In this document: positions 22,629 through 33,637 of the stretch, piece by piece
Numbering within the stretch: the stretch's first letter is position 1
Layout: every line of letters starts with the position of its first letter
Assembly (NCBI GenBank): GCA_963575645.1
Contig: OY754475.1
Span: 7,378,001-7,442,000 of the forward strand
DNA: 64,000 nucleotides
From: Xanthostigma xanthostigma
Taxonomy: Eukaryota > Arthropoda > Insecta > Raphidioptera > Raphidiidae
Direction of reading: 5' to 3'
Made by a program: the position numbers and the translations under genes
Notes under the pieces: model-generated
Databases searched by the model: none
What the model saw: the letters and a program-made list of their open reading frames with translations, nothing else
What the model was told of the DNA's origin: nothing

Positions 22629-23441
22629 TGAACTCTAGTTGGTTTACCTTGTTGGTCATACAATGATACACTCTGAATAACGACACACCAACTCTAAATA
22701 ACGACAACAATACATCATAAACCAAAAACAATGCTTGTTTTTGACCGTTTTGGGGGATTGCGCATCCCCAAAGAGACATTTTAGTGTCTCCACCGTGTTC
22801 AGCATCCTCGAAAACGGGGGGGAGGAGGTAATCTCATTCCGGCTCAAAATAATTATTTGTTCGTCCGACTCACACACATTGTCAGTCAGTCAGTTTGAGT
22901 CAAATCTTGCAAGTCAATTTTGAACCACTCTTCGGTGAATACATTAACCAACCCTGAAAATAATAACTTAGTGATACATTTGTTTCAAGTTTCATGCTGA
23001 CGTTTTTATGTGCATTTTGTATTTTTTTTTATTTTTCGTTATAATAATAATTCAGATAAACGCTTATATTTTTTAATGGACGACGATGAGGTAATATTTT
23101 TTTACGACGATATTATTATATTCTCTGTTGACTATCACATTTTTATGACTTCGATGTAATATTAGTTTATATCTCTTTTGGTAAATTTAATTTATAAAAG
23201 GAGGATAAATCTAAAAATATTTTCATTATTATGTCAATGTTCCGATATAAGTTTTATAAGACATTTGACCTTATTTTTTAATGGTTTTGCCATAAAAAAA
23301 TGTAAATAGAAAACTATTTAAAACCGTGGACTCACTGTGGGTATAGTACTACAAAAATAATATTATCTATTAAATTATATATTTTTTTCCTATGTACGGG
23401 TATAGAGATGTGAATGTTTTTTTAATTGTTAATCTGTCCAA
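22629..23441. other. Unassigned stretch
   Basis: Contains the 73-codon minus frame 22656-22877 and an overlapping plus frame, both without family features. The block AAATCTTGCAAGTCAATTTTG near 22902 resembles 45140-45160 and may be an RTE 3' fragment. Confidence 0.35.
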
Positions 23442-23563
23442 TTCCGGATCGAAACGTCAATTAATTAAATTATAATATGTATAATTTTTGTTAATATATT
23501 GTCTGAAAAATTGGTCGATAATTTTATTTATTGAAGAGTAATCAGACGTTAATCAAAGATTTG
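23442..23563 (+). mobile_element. Repeat E, partial copy 3
   Basis: It begins CCGGATCGAAACG, so the GAAA box of the hammerhead-like core is present but the CUGANGA box is missing. It continues through GTTAATATATTGTCTGAAAA and ends at the outer inverted repeat AGACGTTAATCAAAGATTTG. Confidence 0.6.
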
Positions 23564-24059
23564 ACTAGCAACTAAACTAATAACTAAATTTCGCTCTGTT
23601 ATCTAGATGTAGCCTTCAACTAAAACCATGTTTAATTCAACGCACACGAACCTAACGCTCTCTCATAAAATTATCGCCCAAATTGCACTGTTTTACTCCC
23701 AACAAACGCGCCATTAGATGTTTCACATCAAAAACCTATTCAAAATTGAATTTGATATTTATACAGATTATATAGAGCAATATCAATTATTTACAATTAT
23801 CGTTATCTGGCTACCTAGCAGACTTACCGAAAATTTATCAATTTGGAGAGAGAAATGCCAGGTACACAAAAAAAAAAAAAATGTGTAGCAACGTTATAAA
23901 TAAAAATAAAACTTTTATTTATATATTCTCTAATGGAATGATTCTTTTTATAAAACAATTTTTCCGTATATTTTTTATGTCTGTTTATATGCTTGTCATA
24001 AATTTTCCGTTATATATTGAAGAAATAGTCAGTCGAAAATATAAAATAGATATCGCATC
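23564..24059. other. Unassigned AT-rich stretch
   Basis: The 104-codon frame 23881-24195 has AT-rich hydrophobic sequence and no recognised domain; I do not call it as a gene. Confidence 0.35.
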
Positions 24060-24400
24060 GTCCGGTATATTGATTCCAGCAAAATTCCACTCAGCTCAGC
24101 CCGGCACTTTCAGTAAATTGTTCGCTAAATCGAGGTTGCGGATCGGAATGATTCGGGTTGTCTCGGCACGGCACGAAACCGTCGGAACTGTTTGAAATCA
24201 CGTGAATACACGAAGACCGACGCACAGGCAGTGAGTCGTTGCCGAACCTAACCGATGCAATGTGCGGACCTTCGTTTGTTCTCGTTTTCCGAAAGAGTCG
24301 ATTGTTTTGTGCCGGGGTTGAACCAAGTCAGTTCGTTGCCCATTACGCATATGGATCAGGGATCAGGGTGCGCATAAAAAAGACTCTGTTCGATTAATTT
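24060..24400 (+). promoter_or_regulatory. CpG-richer patch, possible promoter or first exon
   Basis: The sequence here is visibly richer in CG dinucleotides and less repetitive than its surroundings (for example CGCATCGTCCGG, GGTTGCGGATCGG and CACGAAGACCGACGC). It shares no repeat with the window. It lies just upstream of a splice-flanked open segment at 24570. A promoter or non-coding first exon is a possible reading, but no TATA or initiator is clear. Confidence 0.25.
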
Positions 24401-24569
24401 TTGAAAACTCTGGAAGTGTTGAAGGTAGTTTGTAGACTAGTAGAATATACGCAAAAATAAATCGAGTTTTCTTGATCCTAAGAATATGCCACCCTAAGCT
24501 TTAGCCTATTTTGAAATATGATCGTAGTCTGACTGAAGTATTAACGAATCTATCATTTGTCTGTTTCAG

Positions 24570-24620
24570 AATTATCGTGATCTTCTGAGTGTTGCTGTTC
24601 GAATTTTCAAGCTCGAAATC
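24570..24620 (+). CDS. Candidate 51-base internal exon
   Basis: A TTTGTCTGTTTCAG acceptor immediately precedes the segment, and GTAAGTTG, a near-ideal donor, follows it. The 51 bases are open in one frame only, which gives NYRDLLSVAVRIFKLEI (17 codons, no stop). The other two frames stop. I do not recognise the protein. The segment is not a repeat in this window, and an exon this size is normal for insects. It could equally be an untranslated exon or a chance match to splice consensus. Confidence 0.35.
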
Positions 24621-24647
24621 GTAAGTTGTCTTATGAGCATTTTTATT

Positions 24648-24875
24648 TTTAACTAGCGGCGTCGCCCGAATTTGTAGATTGCCACCGTTTTTTCGTCGAC
24701 TTCCGTTGTAAAATTGGTCTCCACGAAAAACATAATATATAGACTACGTCCATACTGAAGGTTCATTCTAAGTATTGGTGAAAAAAATTCTTAAATCGAA
24801 TGAGTATAGTTTCGGAGATTACCTCCTACATTCAAACTTACGAAATTTACCTCTTTATAATATTATAGTATCGGT
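24648..24875 (+). mobile_element. RTE 3' tail, family H copy 1
   Basis: It shares GCCCGAATTTGTAGATTGCC, then GGTCTCCACGAAAA, then GAGATTACCTCCTACATTCA with 30169 and 36447, and ends near TTTATAATATTATAG. The layout (GC-rich head, conserved 3' UTR, short AT repeat tail) is usual for RTE-type LINE fragments in insects. Confidence 0.7.
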
Positions 24876-24884
24876 ATACAGTAG

Positions 24885-25010
24885 AACTTCGTTAATTTGA
24901 ATTTCTTGATAATGAGAATTTTATATAGGAAACCAAAAAACTGTTGTGTACTGATTCAAATTTTTTATTATTGAATGCAGAATTCAAGTATAAAATGCAA
25001 CATACTAACC
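24885..25010 (+). mobile_element. Possible pogo/Tigger-like end
   Basis: The string CAGTAGAACTTCGTTAATTTG resembles the terminal repeats of pogo-type Tc1/mariner relatives (CAGTAGAAC). A second end was not found in range. Low confidence. Confidence 0.3.
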
Positions 25011-25274
25011 AGCTTTTATATATCTATATATAATATTACTAGTAGATGTCAGAATTACATGTTGTATAGGATGTTAGGAAATTGGACCGATACGTTTTGA
25101 CAGTTGAGTTCGTAGGCATTGTCAGGGGAAAACGTGAATATGTCTTTTAAAATGCGTTGTTAAAATCGACCCCTAGTACCAAAATAAGATACAGCAGGTT
25201 AAGGAGGCTGGGTAGGAACTTTTGCGGCAAAAACTCTATGCTTATACACGGGCCTCCTAATTTTATATAGGTAT

Positions 25275-25763
25275 TAGTGATGTGTCGCCCCTTTTCGGAG
25301 CGGAGCGAGTCGCTCTTCTTTTGTGAATGACTCACTCCGAGCGCCACTGCTCTGTGCTGAGCTGCAGTTCTGCACTGTTGCATTCGCACATTTACAGAGC
25401 GCACACAGCACAGGCCACAGAGGCACTAGTGAATTTTGCACGTATACGGAGTTATCTTTGCTGAGCCATTTAATGTTGAATGACACACTGTAAATGCAAT
25501 AGTACTAAGCTTACAGTGACTTAAACCATTCACATTGACGTCGTTGACAAAGATATAATATTGTAACAACTAACAATAAACATTATTATTGTTAAGCTTT
25601 TATTATACTTTATGCAATGCTATGTGACTCCTGAGCATGCATGATGACAGTTCACACCTCTGCAGTCTGCACTCTTGTGTAGTGCGTACTGTCTAGTGTC
25701 GCTCCTTTGAACGACTCGCTCTGAGCGACTCTTTTTAGTGAGTGGAGTGTGGACACATCATTA
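25275..25763. mobile_element. hAT MITE with perfect 8-bp duplication
   Basis: It begins TAGTGATGTGTC and ends GACACATCATTA, inverted repeats of about 12 bp. ATAGGTAT is present at 25267-25274 and again at 25764-25771. The interior has subterminal motifs GGAGCGGAGCGAGTCGCTC and CGACTCGCTCTGAGCGACTC. These GAGCGA-type inverted motifs may be transposase binding sites. Compare the related element at 53315. Confidence 0.9.
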
Positions 25764-25831
25764 ATAGGTATGGTGTCTACAATAATATACAATTGTTAGA
25801 TTTATTCAGAGATGATAAATTTCAACTTTAA

Positions 25832-26165
25832 AAAGGTATTGGCAACGTTGCTTTTTCTTTCTCACTTAAACATAGATTGCTCTTGCTTTCACTCAGTGTA
25901 TAATTGGACAGTGCACCTACAGACTCAAGAGAACACAAGCGGAGAAGAGCAAGCACGGTTGCCATTTACTTATTGAGAATTACTTGGAAACTATACTTGA
26001 TCAAAGGTATTGGCAACGTTGCATTTTCTTTCTCACTTAAACATAGATTGCTCTTGCTTTCACTCAGTGTATAATTGAACAAGTGCACCTACAGAATTTT
26101 ATCCCTACTCTCAAGAGAACACAAGCAGAGAAGAGCAAGCGCTGTTGCCATTTACTTATTGAGAA
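25832..26165. mobile_element. Two tandem copies of a small TIR element
   Basis: The segment AAAGGTATTGGCAACG at 25832 recurs at 26003 (period ~171). Each unit starts TTGGCAACG and ends CGGTTGCCA or CTGTTGCCA, with inner GATTGCTCTTGCTTTC mirrored by GAGAAGAGCAAGC. Each is therefore a hairpin-forming element, duplicated in direct orientation. Confidence 0.75.
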
Positions 26166-26575
26166 ACTAGACGTCCAACACTAAAATTGTTGAATGTGTG
26201 AGATATTTAAACCACTTTAAAATTTTTATCTGGACATTGTTCTGATTGATCGAATAAAAATTGATGCGATTTCTTAACACCCTGTACATTCACTTGCAAT
26301 ATAAAGAGTGATTGATAATTCAGTGATTGTGATTGATTGAACGTTATACGGCTGCGGCGTAGTGTTAAAGCGGCTAATCCATTTTTCCGGCGAGACAGAG
26401 CGCTCGATCAATCTTAATCTTTGTTCAGCTTGAAGGTCAGCTATCAAAAGACCGCAACAATCATTGCGTTTGATACTTCACTTTCTTATAATATCAATAG
26501 CTCAATAATACCACTAGCTCAAAGTATCAAAAATTATAGTATACAGTACGTTTCGAAATTTTAAATATCAATATT
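26166..26575. other. Unassigned stretch
   Basis: No gene or shared repeat recognised. Confidence 0.4.
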
Positions 26576-26606
26576 AATGCGTTTAACGTTCGTTTCTCGA
26601 CTTTGA
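26576..26606 (-). mobile_element. SINE family C, short 3' fragment
   Basis: Matches the reverse complement of the SINE 3' block (GCGTTTAACGTTCGTTTCTC). It ends exactly where the Penelope-like remnant begins to be open, so the junction may be a template switch. Confidence 0.5.
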
Positions 26607-26612
26607 GCCTAG

Positions 26613-26986
26613 AATCTAGGCTCAATCATTAAAAACAATAAGGATAAAACTATCAAAGATAATAAAAGTGGAGTTTACCAATTAAATTGCGGTTCGTGTC
26701 CAAAAACTTATATTGGCCAAACGGGTCGGGCATTTATAACAAGAATAAAAGACCACCAAGATTCATTTACTAATAATAATAAACACTCTACTTATGCCGA
26801 TCATTTAAAGTTAGAAAAACATATTTTTAATAATAATTTGATATTTTACATATAGAACAGAAAGGTTTAAAATTAAATCTTTTGGAAGCTTTGGAAATTA
26901 ACAAACGCAAAAATTCATCCCTTCTATTAAATGATCAAAAAGACATCTCCACATCACCTTTACTAAACCTAAAGTTTAATTTTTAA
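26613..26986 (+). pseudogene. Penelope-like element, GIY-YIG endonuclease remnant
   Basis: From 26613 one frame reads through GVYQLNCGSCPKTYIGQTG, then RAFITRIKDHQ, then HSTYADHLK, and stops at TAG 26853-26855. The coding sense resumes one frame over at 26849, HIEQKGLKLNLLEALEINKR, and ends at TAA 26984-26986. The Y-x-L-x-C-x-x-C, YIGQTGR, R-x-x-x-H and H-S-x-x-A-D-H motifs are the hallmarks of the GIY-YIG endonuclease domain at the C-terminus of Penelope-like retroelements, and E in LLEALEI fits the conserved acidic residue. The reverse transcriptase part is missing. A single-base frameshift is the main lesion. This domain cuts the target site during integration. Confidence 0.85.
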
Positions 26987-27115
26987 TGAATATATTGTTC
27001 TTCCTTTGTTCTTTTTCTATGAGTTGAGATTTCCCACCCCACCATCCTCCCCCCCTAGTGTATAAAATCTACCTAATTTAGACCTATATAGATTATTTTT
27101 GTGAACTGTAATACT

Positions 27116-27163
27116 GTATATCTGATGAAGCTGCTGTGACAGCGAAACATATGTTATATTTTG
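27116..27163 (+). ncRNA. Hammerhead-like motif, 3' of the Penelope remnant
   Basis: The order is CTGATGA (27122-27128), then GCTG, loop, CAGC (stem II), then GAAA (27144-27147), then the palindromic ACATATGT. A UAU before CTGATGA and AUAU after the putative cleavage site can form a 4-bp stem I. All required boxes (CUGANGA, GAAA) are present. Minimal hammerheads with a short palindromic stem III, acting as dimers, are known from Penelope-like elements. The base at the cleavage position appears to be U after GU, less favoured than C, so cleavage could be slow. Confidence 0.55.
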
Positions 27164-27180
27164 ATAATTAAAGTGAAAAT

Positions 27181-27896
27181 CTTTTTTTAACTTAATTGTT
27201 TTATTTATTTTATTTTATAATGGATTTTCATCAAGTAAAGGCAGACTCTATTAGATTAAAGACAATCAATTTAAAAAATTGGTTCAGATTAGTTTTCATA
27301 AAAAATTTTCTATAGAATATATTATAATTCAATTCATTAATTTACTTCTCAATCTGTATGGGTAAGATGTTAATTTTTTAATAGATCAATTATAGTCTTT
27401 ATCGAGTAGCTTACTTTCTGTTCCTTTAGTGAGATTAATTTATAACTTATTTATCTGTCATGTTTATTAGTTATATTTAAAAATTATATTTCAATAAATA
27501 AACTTATTTTTAAATAAAAATATTGGATCAAAATTAATGAAATTCATTTTATCAAAAAGGGCGGCGCATCGAATGGGGCCTAGGGCGGCAGCAAGCCTAA
27601 ATCCGTCACTGATTTTCTACGCATTTTTTAACGTCGTAACGACCACGCCTACTGATTGTCTTTGACCGACGACCGTAAAACGGGTATCTATACAAAATGC
27701 AGTTCTAATTTTGACAACCGCCCCTTCACCGGTAGAATAGACCGGTCTTAACTCAAAAGTATGTAATATCAACGACATATGTGCGCTTTGTTTTTCAGTA
27801 GTCCTTTCCTTGTCCAAGCTATGATCTGAATACAAATATGCGTATGCCGAATGTTGCTCGATCGCTCATTTTTTCGCAGTTGACTGCCGTTCCCGA
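27181..27896. other. Unassigned AT-rich stretch
   Basis: 27190-27540 is very AT-rich. GGGCGGCGCATCGAATGGGG and AGGGCGGCAGC near 27560 resemble a retroposon 3' UTR, but no family was identified. Confidence 0.35.
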
Positions 27897-28070
27897 GGCT
27901 TTCACGAAACGCGATTTTATTTTAACGCGATAATGTACTGCCGATGGGCATCGTGAATGTCCGTTCTAAATATTGGTGGAAAATTTTTTGAAATCGGATA
28001 AGTAGTTTCAGAGATTACCTCCTACATTCAAACTTACAATCATTATAAGTTATAACAACTGAACGGATTT
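27897..28070 (+). mobile_element. RTE 3' tail, family H copy 2 (partial)
   Basis: Contains ACGCGATTTTATTTTAACGC and GAGATTACCTCCTACATTCA in the same order as 24648 and 30169, but lacks the GC-rich head. AT-rich divergence at the end. Confidence 0.6.
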
Positions 28071-28470
28071 ATGTGAAAATTTGTATAGATATAGTTTACT
28101 AGATTGAAATACAGGCTGTTTATTTCTAATCTCCGACTTAATGTTGTAAAATCTTTCTAGGACAGTCGATATATAAAACCGAGAAAATATATTGTGACTA
28201 TATATTTGAGCAGATATTTTTTTGTAGGATATTCATGTTGAAGATACATTTATATCGATAAAATAAATATTTTTCCAACAAAAAATTTATTCCACTTATA
28301 GAACAACAGCTGTTCGTATGTTACCAGTGTGCATGTTCTATTAGACACGATTGGTTGGCTGTGAGTTTTCCAAATTCAAGACTTTTTTTTGAAAAGTCAT
28401 TATTAAGGATGTATATGACATAATATACCTATGCTATACAGTCGGAGACAAAAGTATGTTCATCATATAT
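28071..28470. other. Unassigned stretch
   Basis: No recognised gene or repeat. Confidence 0.4.
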
Positions 28471-29056
28471 ATTAATACGCTAAGGTTTAAGATGTTTGCC
28501 TCCCTTTTCAGAAAAAACCTCACAATTTCTCCACATAAATTGTATATCATTTTACAGATAATTGCTTGCTCTACTGACATCATCAACTAAAAAATTTATT
28601 ATTGCTTTTGTTTTTGTAAATTAAATAAAATACAGCAACGCTGAACAACGTCTGCCATCTGACGGTTTTAATTTTGAAACAACGTCAACACTTCGATCTG
28701 TCATCTGACCTTCATATTGTAATACAACAGACACAATACTGCATACTGCCATCTGACGGCTTTAATTTTGAAACAGTGAGCAACGCTGAACAACTTCACA
28801 GCAATGCTGCATGAAGCCATCTGACGGCTTAGCTCAACGCTTTTGCTACTTGCGCCTCTATATGACAATTTTAGTAAAATATTTCTTCGATCTGTCATCT
28901 GAGCTTCATATTGTAATACAACAAAAAGAAGAACGTTATAAGCAGTGTGCAAAATTAGAAACGAATTGAATACCTGCAATTATATTTAAAAAATAATTTT
29001 GTGAAGTGATAATTATTATACTTATTTAGTGCGAACAATTTGCACAGGTCACACTA
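28471..29056 (+). mobile_element. Helitron-like element family D, copy 2
   Basis: It runs from ATTAATACGCTAAGGTTTAA to CACAGGTCACACTAG followed by T, in the presumed sense orientation. The hairpin before the end is imperfect here (GTGCGAACAATTTGCAC). It contains three CCATCTGACGG motifs and two CTTCATATTGTAATACAAC blocks, so it is longer than copies 1 and 3 by internal duplication. Non-coding. Confidence 0.6.
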
Positions 29057-29248
29057 GTAATCGCATATTATGAGATGGTATAATAACAACGTCAAATTGT
29101 ACCAAAACTTTTTTTTCGGTAAAATTTGCTAGACAAAATTTTGAACCGAGTTTCTTAGATATGTGACCAACATATTCTAAATATTTGGCACTTTTCTCGG
29201 TGATATTTCTATGTGTTTTACCGGAGTTTCCTATCAGAGCTCTAGTAA

Positions 29249-29862
29249 AGGCCCCTTCACACGATTTTGGATTTTGAGCTCGCTTGCTTGCTTGAAGTTT
29301 TGCAGGCAGCTTTGCACGCTACTCTGCTGGATTGTGACGTCACTGATTGGTACGCTGCTCGCTATCTTGCTATATTTGGGTGATAGGTTTAGTGCTATTT
29401 TTCATGCAGCGCTGCCTGCTAGTTTGAGAATTTGACCAATTATGGAGTCGTATTTTATCACGTGATATCATCGACATTCGTTAAATATTGTGTTGTTTGT
29501 AAAAAGTCTCAAGTGAACAGCGATGGGGCTAAAAGTTGTAAAATCAAAATGTAAATGGACTCGACAAGAAATAAGTTTTCGCTTTAATTTTTTTCTTCTC
29601 TCCTTTTCAAACATTATTAAAGTCATAGTAGCAAATCGTCTATATGACGAATTATTTCTTGCATAGCCATTACATCGATATTTAAATTTTAAATATAACT
29701 GTCAACCTAGCAAAACAGCGAGCAAACAAGCAAGCAAGCTGCGTCTGAAGCGAAACTAGCAGCGCTCCCTACCAACCTTCAAGCAGGATACCATTCATGG
29801 CAGCCTGCAAGACTTCAAGCGAGCGAGCGAGCGAGCTCGAAATCCAGCATCGTGTCAATTTC
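29249..29862. mobile_element. Long-TIR MITE, ~610 bp
   Basis: After TAA the element starts AGGCCCCTTCACACGATTTTG and GAGCTCGCTTGCTTGCTTGA. The right side mirrors this as TTCAAGCGAGCGAGCGAGCG and then ATCGTGT. The ends are about 50 bases of imperfect inverted repeat. It carries TGACGTCACTGATTGG, a CRE and an inverted CCAAT box side by side. The TAA and AGGCC start recall family A, so a related transposase may serve both. Confidence 0.7.
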
Positions 29863-30168
29863 ATAATTATAAATGTTTTTAACCGTTTTGAAATTTTGGA
29901 CACTACTATATAGTTGACAAAATTTCATTCATTTCTCGCTGATACATACATCCTTAAAAGCGATTGAAAATGAATTTACAAATTATTTAGAGTATTTGGA
30001 AGTAGTTAGGCAGTCGTGTGAATAGGGAAAATTTTTGAAATCAATCAATAAATTGCGATGGCTGTTGTTCATTGGCAAATGACTACTGAAATGCGAAATG
30101 GCGTCCGATATTGTTTTATTCTAGAGGTGCTAATAATGCTTCCTATGTAAGATTTGGTACGTTACTAG
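29863..30168. other. Unassigned stretch
   Basis: No gene or shared repeat recognised. Confidence 0.4.
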
Positions 30169-30395
30169 CGGCCCGACCCGACTTTGCCCGAATTTGTAGA
30201 TAGCCACTGTTTTTTATCATCGACTTACGTTGCAAAATTGGTCTCCACGAAAACGCTTTTATTTTAACGCGATAATATATAGCCTATGTTCATCCTGAAG
30301 GTCCATTCTAAATAGTGGTGAAATATTAGTTTTGGAGATTAACTCCTACACCCAAACTTACAAAGCTTTATCTCTTTACAATATTAGTATAGATT
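30169..30395 (+). mobile_element. RTE 3' tail, family H copy 3
   Basis: It begins ACTAGCGGCCCGACCCGAC, continues GCCCGAATTTGTAGATAGCC and GGTCTCCACGAAAACGC, and ends with TTTACAATATTAGTATAG. It is the most complete of the family H copies in the window. Confidence 0.75.
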
Positions 30396-31130
30396 TTGGA
30401 CGGACAGAAACATGCATAAATGTTAAAACTAAGAGTGGCCCGTTTGAACGGTCGTAAGTTATTTATAAATCCGAATTGAACTAACTTTGGGAAAACATTG
30501 AACGGACTTCAAAGAAGTAATGCTTAACTAAAAATGATAAAAGTTTGAGAATTTTTGTTTTCAGAATAATATTCTGATTAATTAAAAAAAAAACGAGTGC
30601 GTGTAGCCTTGAAGTAAAACTTCTAACACCGCCGTTCGGGAAATACCCGCTACGTAAACCTGTGTATGGCGTTAGCTATGCTTAAAATGTGTTTCTTTCG
30701 ATCTCCGCTCTAGCGCTCCAGCCGATCGCAAAATTGGTTTGCGTCCGTAGTTTCGTTCAAGATGCATTCTACACATGTGTTTTGATGCCGCCATTTGTCA
30801 GTCGATGCGTTAAATTGCGGAAACTGCGTAAACAAACTTTACTGAACGTTACTTCCGTCCGAAAAAAAAGATCTGAGTTACTCTCAAGTCGCGTCTAAAG
30901 AAATTTTTCTTCAAAAATTGTTTTATAGCGTATTTTTAATACATATTCTAACACTCAAAAAAAAGATGGGTCGCCGTGCGCGTTGAAAGTAGAACCTCAC
31001 TTTATTAACGCTTTGCAGCGACTGCGTAACGAAAATTGAAACGCGTCTATCTTATTTTATTTCCTGAAGAGTGACGCGACCGATAATCCCCTCTCTCCTG
31101 CCTCTCACTGACGCAATGATTGGCTAGTGT
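30396..31130. other. Unassigned stretch
   Basis: Slightly GC-richer around 30620-30800. The 69-codon plus frame 30689-30898 has no recognised domain. Confidence 0.35.
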
Positions 31131-31203
31131 ATACGTTTCACTTTTCGTTACGCTTGGCGTTTCACTTTTCGTTACGGTTGTCGTTTCACTCTTCGTTACG
31201 ATT
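31131..31203. repeat. 23-bp minisatellite, three units
   Basis: Three imperfect units of TTTCACTTTTCGTTACG plus a variable six-base spacer (CTTGGC, GTTGTC, ATTCCG type). Confidence 0.75.
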
Positions 31204-31673
31204 CCGTTCTTAACACTACCTTTCCTACACTACAGTACTAAGACTCGAATTCGAAGATTGGATTCTCTGTTCGTATCTAAATGAACCCTACTGGCTGGTG
31301 GCCGTCTGGGACGCATCATTATTAATCGGAGAGTTCATTATCGACATCTCTAAACGTCGGGTGTTAATGGGTTGACACGCTCTACCGATCGCTGCAGGGT
31401 ACACAAACTGAACGTCTATTGTGAGCGGCATGCATTGTTATTTAATGATAATACTTAACGCATGATTGGCTTGTTTTAAAGCGCGGTCCACACTATACTT
31501 CCACAAACTGCTTAATCGATACACGGCGCGCGTGTTATACTGTAAACAGAATCACGCCTCATTTCCCCAGATTCGGAAAACGTGTTGCCACTCGATTCGA
31601 ACGATTTAACAGTGCGCGGTAAAAAACATTTCCGACCAATCAATTTGGCCACCCTTAGAAGTTTCAGTGTTAT
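31204..31673. other. Unassigned stretch
   Basis: No gene or shared repeat recognised. Confidence 0.4.
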
Positions 31674-31990
31674 TATAGTACGTGCCACGAATCTAAAAGG
31701 CTCGGAAGTTAGATGCGAATGCAGGCTTGCGCTTGTACAGTCTGTTGAAAAACTACAAACTCGCAACTCAACAAAACTCAACAACTTGACAATAGCGTAC
31801 TCGACTGTACTTTAAAGCAGGAAAGCGACAAGTGACAAAGGCAACGAGCGATCACGGCCAATCACCGACGAGCGCACGTTCCGTTCGGGTAGCTGGGAGG
31901 TGGTGAGAGTATCAACGGTTCTAAAATGTGCCTTTGCAACGCTGTTTGTGACTAACTTCCGAACCTTTTAGATCCGTGGCGCGTACTATA
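31674..31990 (+). mobile_element. TIR element family B, copy 2
   Basis: TATAGTACGTGCCACGAATC at the left and GATCCGTGGCGCGTACTATA at the right are the inverted ends. The interior matches copy 1 closely, including CGGCCAATCACCGACGAGCG. Confidence 0.85.
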
Positions 31991-32397
31991 CATCATGCGT
32001 AACTGCAGCAAGATGAATTTTGTAACCAGTACAGCAAGTATTTGACTTAATGCGTTGATTGATTGACATAATCTGATCAGACCGAATCGTCCGTTCGGTT
32101 TAGTGTAAACGCAGTTATATAGTTTTATCTGACAGCCAGTCAGTTTATACTCGGTTTGCAAACCGCCCTCTGATGTTTACAGTAGACAAACATCGCTCTA
32201 CATTGAAAGTGCATCATCGTAGAGTTGGCGGAGCACCCTATCTACAGACTGTATTAGTCGGTGGGTGCTCCGCTGTCGATACGACCGAAGCTGCGGAGCT
32301 TTGGTGTTTGCACCATAAATATATACCTATATATTAATAGATAGCGGATGCCTATCCTTGAGCATTGTGCGGAATGGTTCCAGTTAGAATCCATTTT
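31991..32397. other. Unassigned stretch with a short hairpin
   Basis: At 32227-32238 GGCGGAGCACCC pairs with GGGTGCTCCGC at 32263-32273 across a ~24-base loop. The hairpin might be a small RNA precursor or a transposon scar. No gene seen. Confidence 0.4.
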
Positions 32398-32850
32398 GTA
32401 TGTGGAAAACGCCGTAAAAAGCGCGCGAGATTCAAAAATATTAATTGTTCTATAATATGATTTTATTGAGAAAAACAACAAAACTCACGGTAAACAGTGA
32501 TATTTCGCTTCAAAACCTATTTTTATACTGAAACGTTTGAAAAATTACAAAATTGAGCATAAATATAATGTAAAAGCTTAGAACATTTTACATTGTCAAT
32601 TTGGCATCAAGGTTGCCAAGCATATAGGATGCTTGATGCCAAATTGACAATGTAAAATGTTCTAAGCTTTTACATTATATTTATGCTCAATTTTGTAATT
32701 TTTCAAACGTTTCAGTATAAAAATAGGTTTTGAAGCGAAATATCACTGTTTACCGTGAGTTTTGTTGTTTTTCTCAATAAAATCATATTATAGAATAATT
32801 CATATATTTTTGAATCTCGCGCGCTTTTTACGGCGTTTTCCACATAAAAA
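32398..32850. repeat. Near-perfect long palindrome, ~213-base arms
   Basis: Arms at 32398-32610 and 32633-32850 are virtually identical inverse complements, with only a few differences near ATTAATTG versus AATTCAT. The 22-base loop reads GGTTGCCAAGC then ATATAGGATGC. The outer ends carry GGAAAACGCCGTAAAAAGCG and its inverse. A transcript would fold into a long double-stranded hairpin, a possible siRNA source. It could equally be a foldback transposon. Confidence 0.88.
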
Positions 32851-33212
32851 TGGCTTCTAAAAAGGACAGGAGGCGCTAGTGTATCCGCAATCTATTAAAT
32901 ATATTATATATCTATGGCTTGCACGGGCTATGGTTCACCCGATACACTTGCAAACAAGGGCTAACCAGTATCTATGTTTTTCGACACCACTGACGCTGCC
33001 CTTACATTGGATCCGCGTTTCTCCCGATCCGAGCCGATTGTGTGTTCCGATGTCGTCCGTCGGGAGTGCTTATATGGACCTTCTTTGAGAATTCTTGCGG
33101 AGTTTTTTTGAATTCTTACGATAGCTGTTTTATTAATCGTTTAAAAAGCTAATTTGACAAGTTCTGTTTGGATAATGATGGTCCTGATTTTTGCGACACG
33201 ATATAATTAAGA
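32851..33212. other. Unassigned stretch
   Basis: No gene or shared repeat recognised. Confidence 0.4.
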
Positions 33213-33637
33213 CTAGCGTGACCTGTGCGAATTATTCGCACTAAACAAGTAGGTATAATAATTATCACTTTACAAAATTATTTTTTAAATATGATTAGTA
33301 GGTATTCAATTCGTTTCTAATTTTGCACACTGCTTATAACGTTCTTCTTTTTGTTGTAAAAGAAATAGTATTTTACTAAAATTGTCATATAGAGGCGCAA
33401 GTAGCAAAAGCGTTGTTCAGCGTTGCCCGTCAGATGGCAGTATGCAGTATTTTACGTTATTCAGAGTTTAATTAATTTAATTATATACAAAAACAATAGC
33501 AATAATAAATTTTTTAGTTGTCGATGTCAGTAGAGCAAGCAATTATCTGTAAAATGACATATAATTTATGTGGAGAAATTGTGTGGTTTTTTCTAAAAAG
33601 GGAGGCAAACATCTTAAACCTTAGCGTATTAATATAT
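33213..33637 (-). mobile_element. Helitron-like element family D, copy 3
   Basis: Minus-strand 3' end: hairpin GTGCGAATAATTCGCAC, then AGGTCACG and CTAG, next to T. It is shorter than copy 2 and nearly colinear with copy 1 (16785), with one CCGTCAGATGGCAG motif left. Confidence 0.6.
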
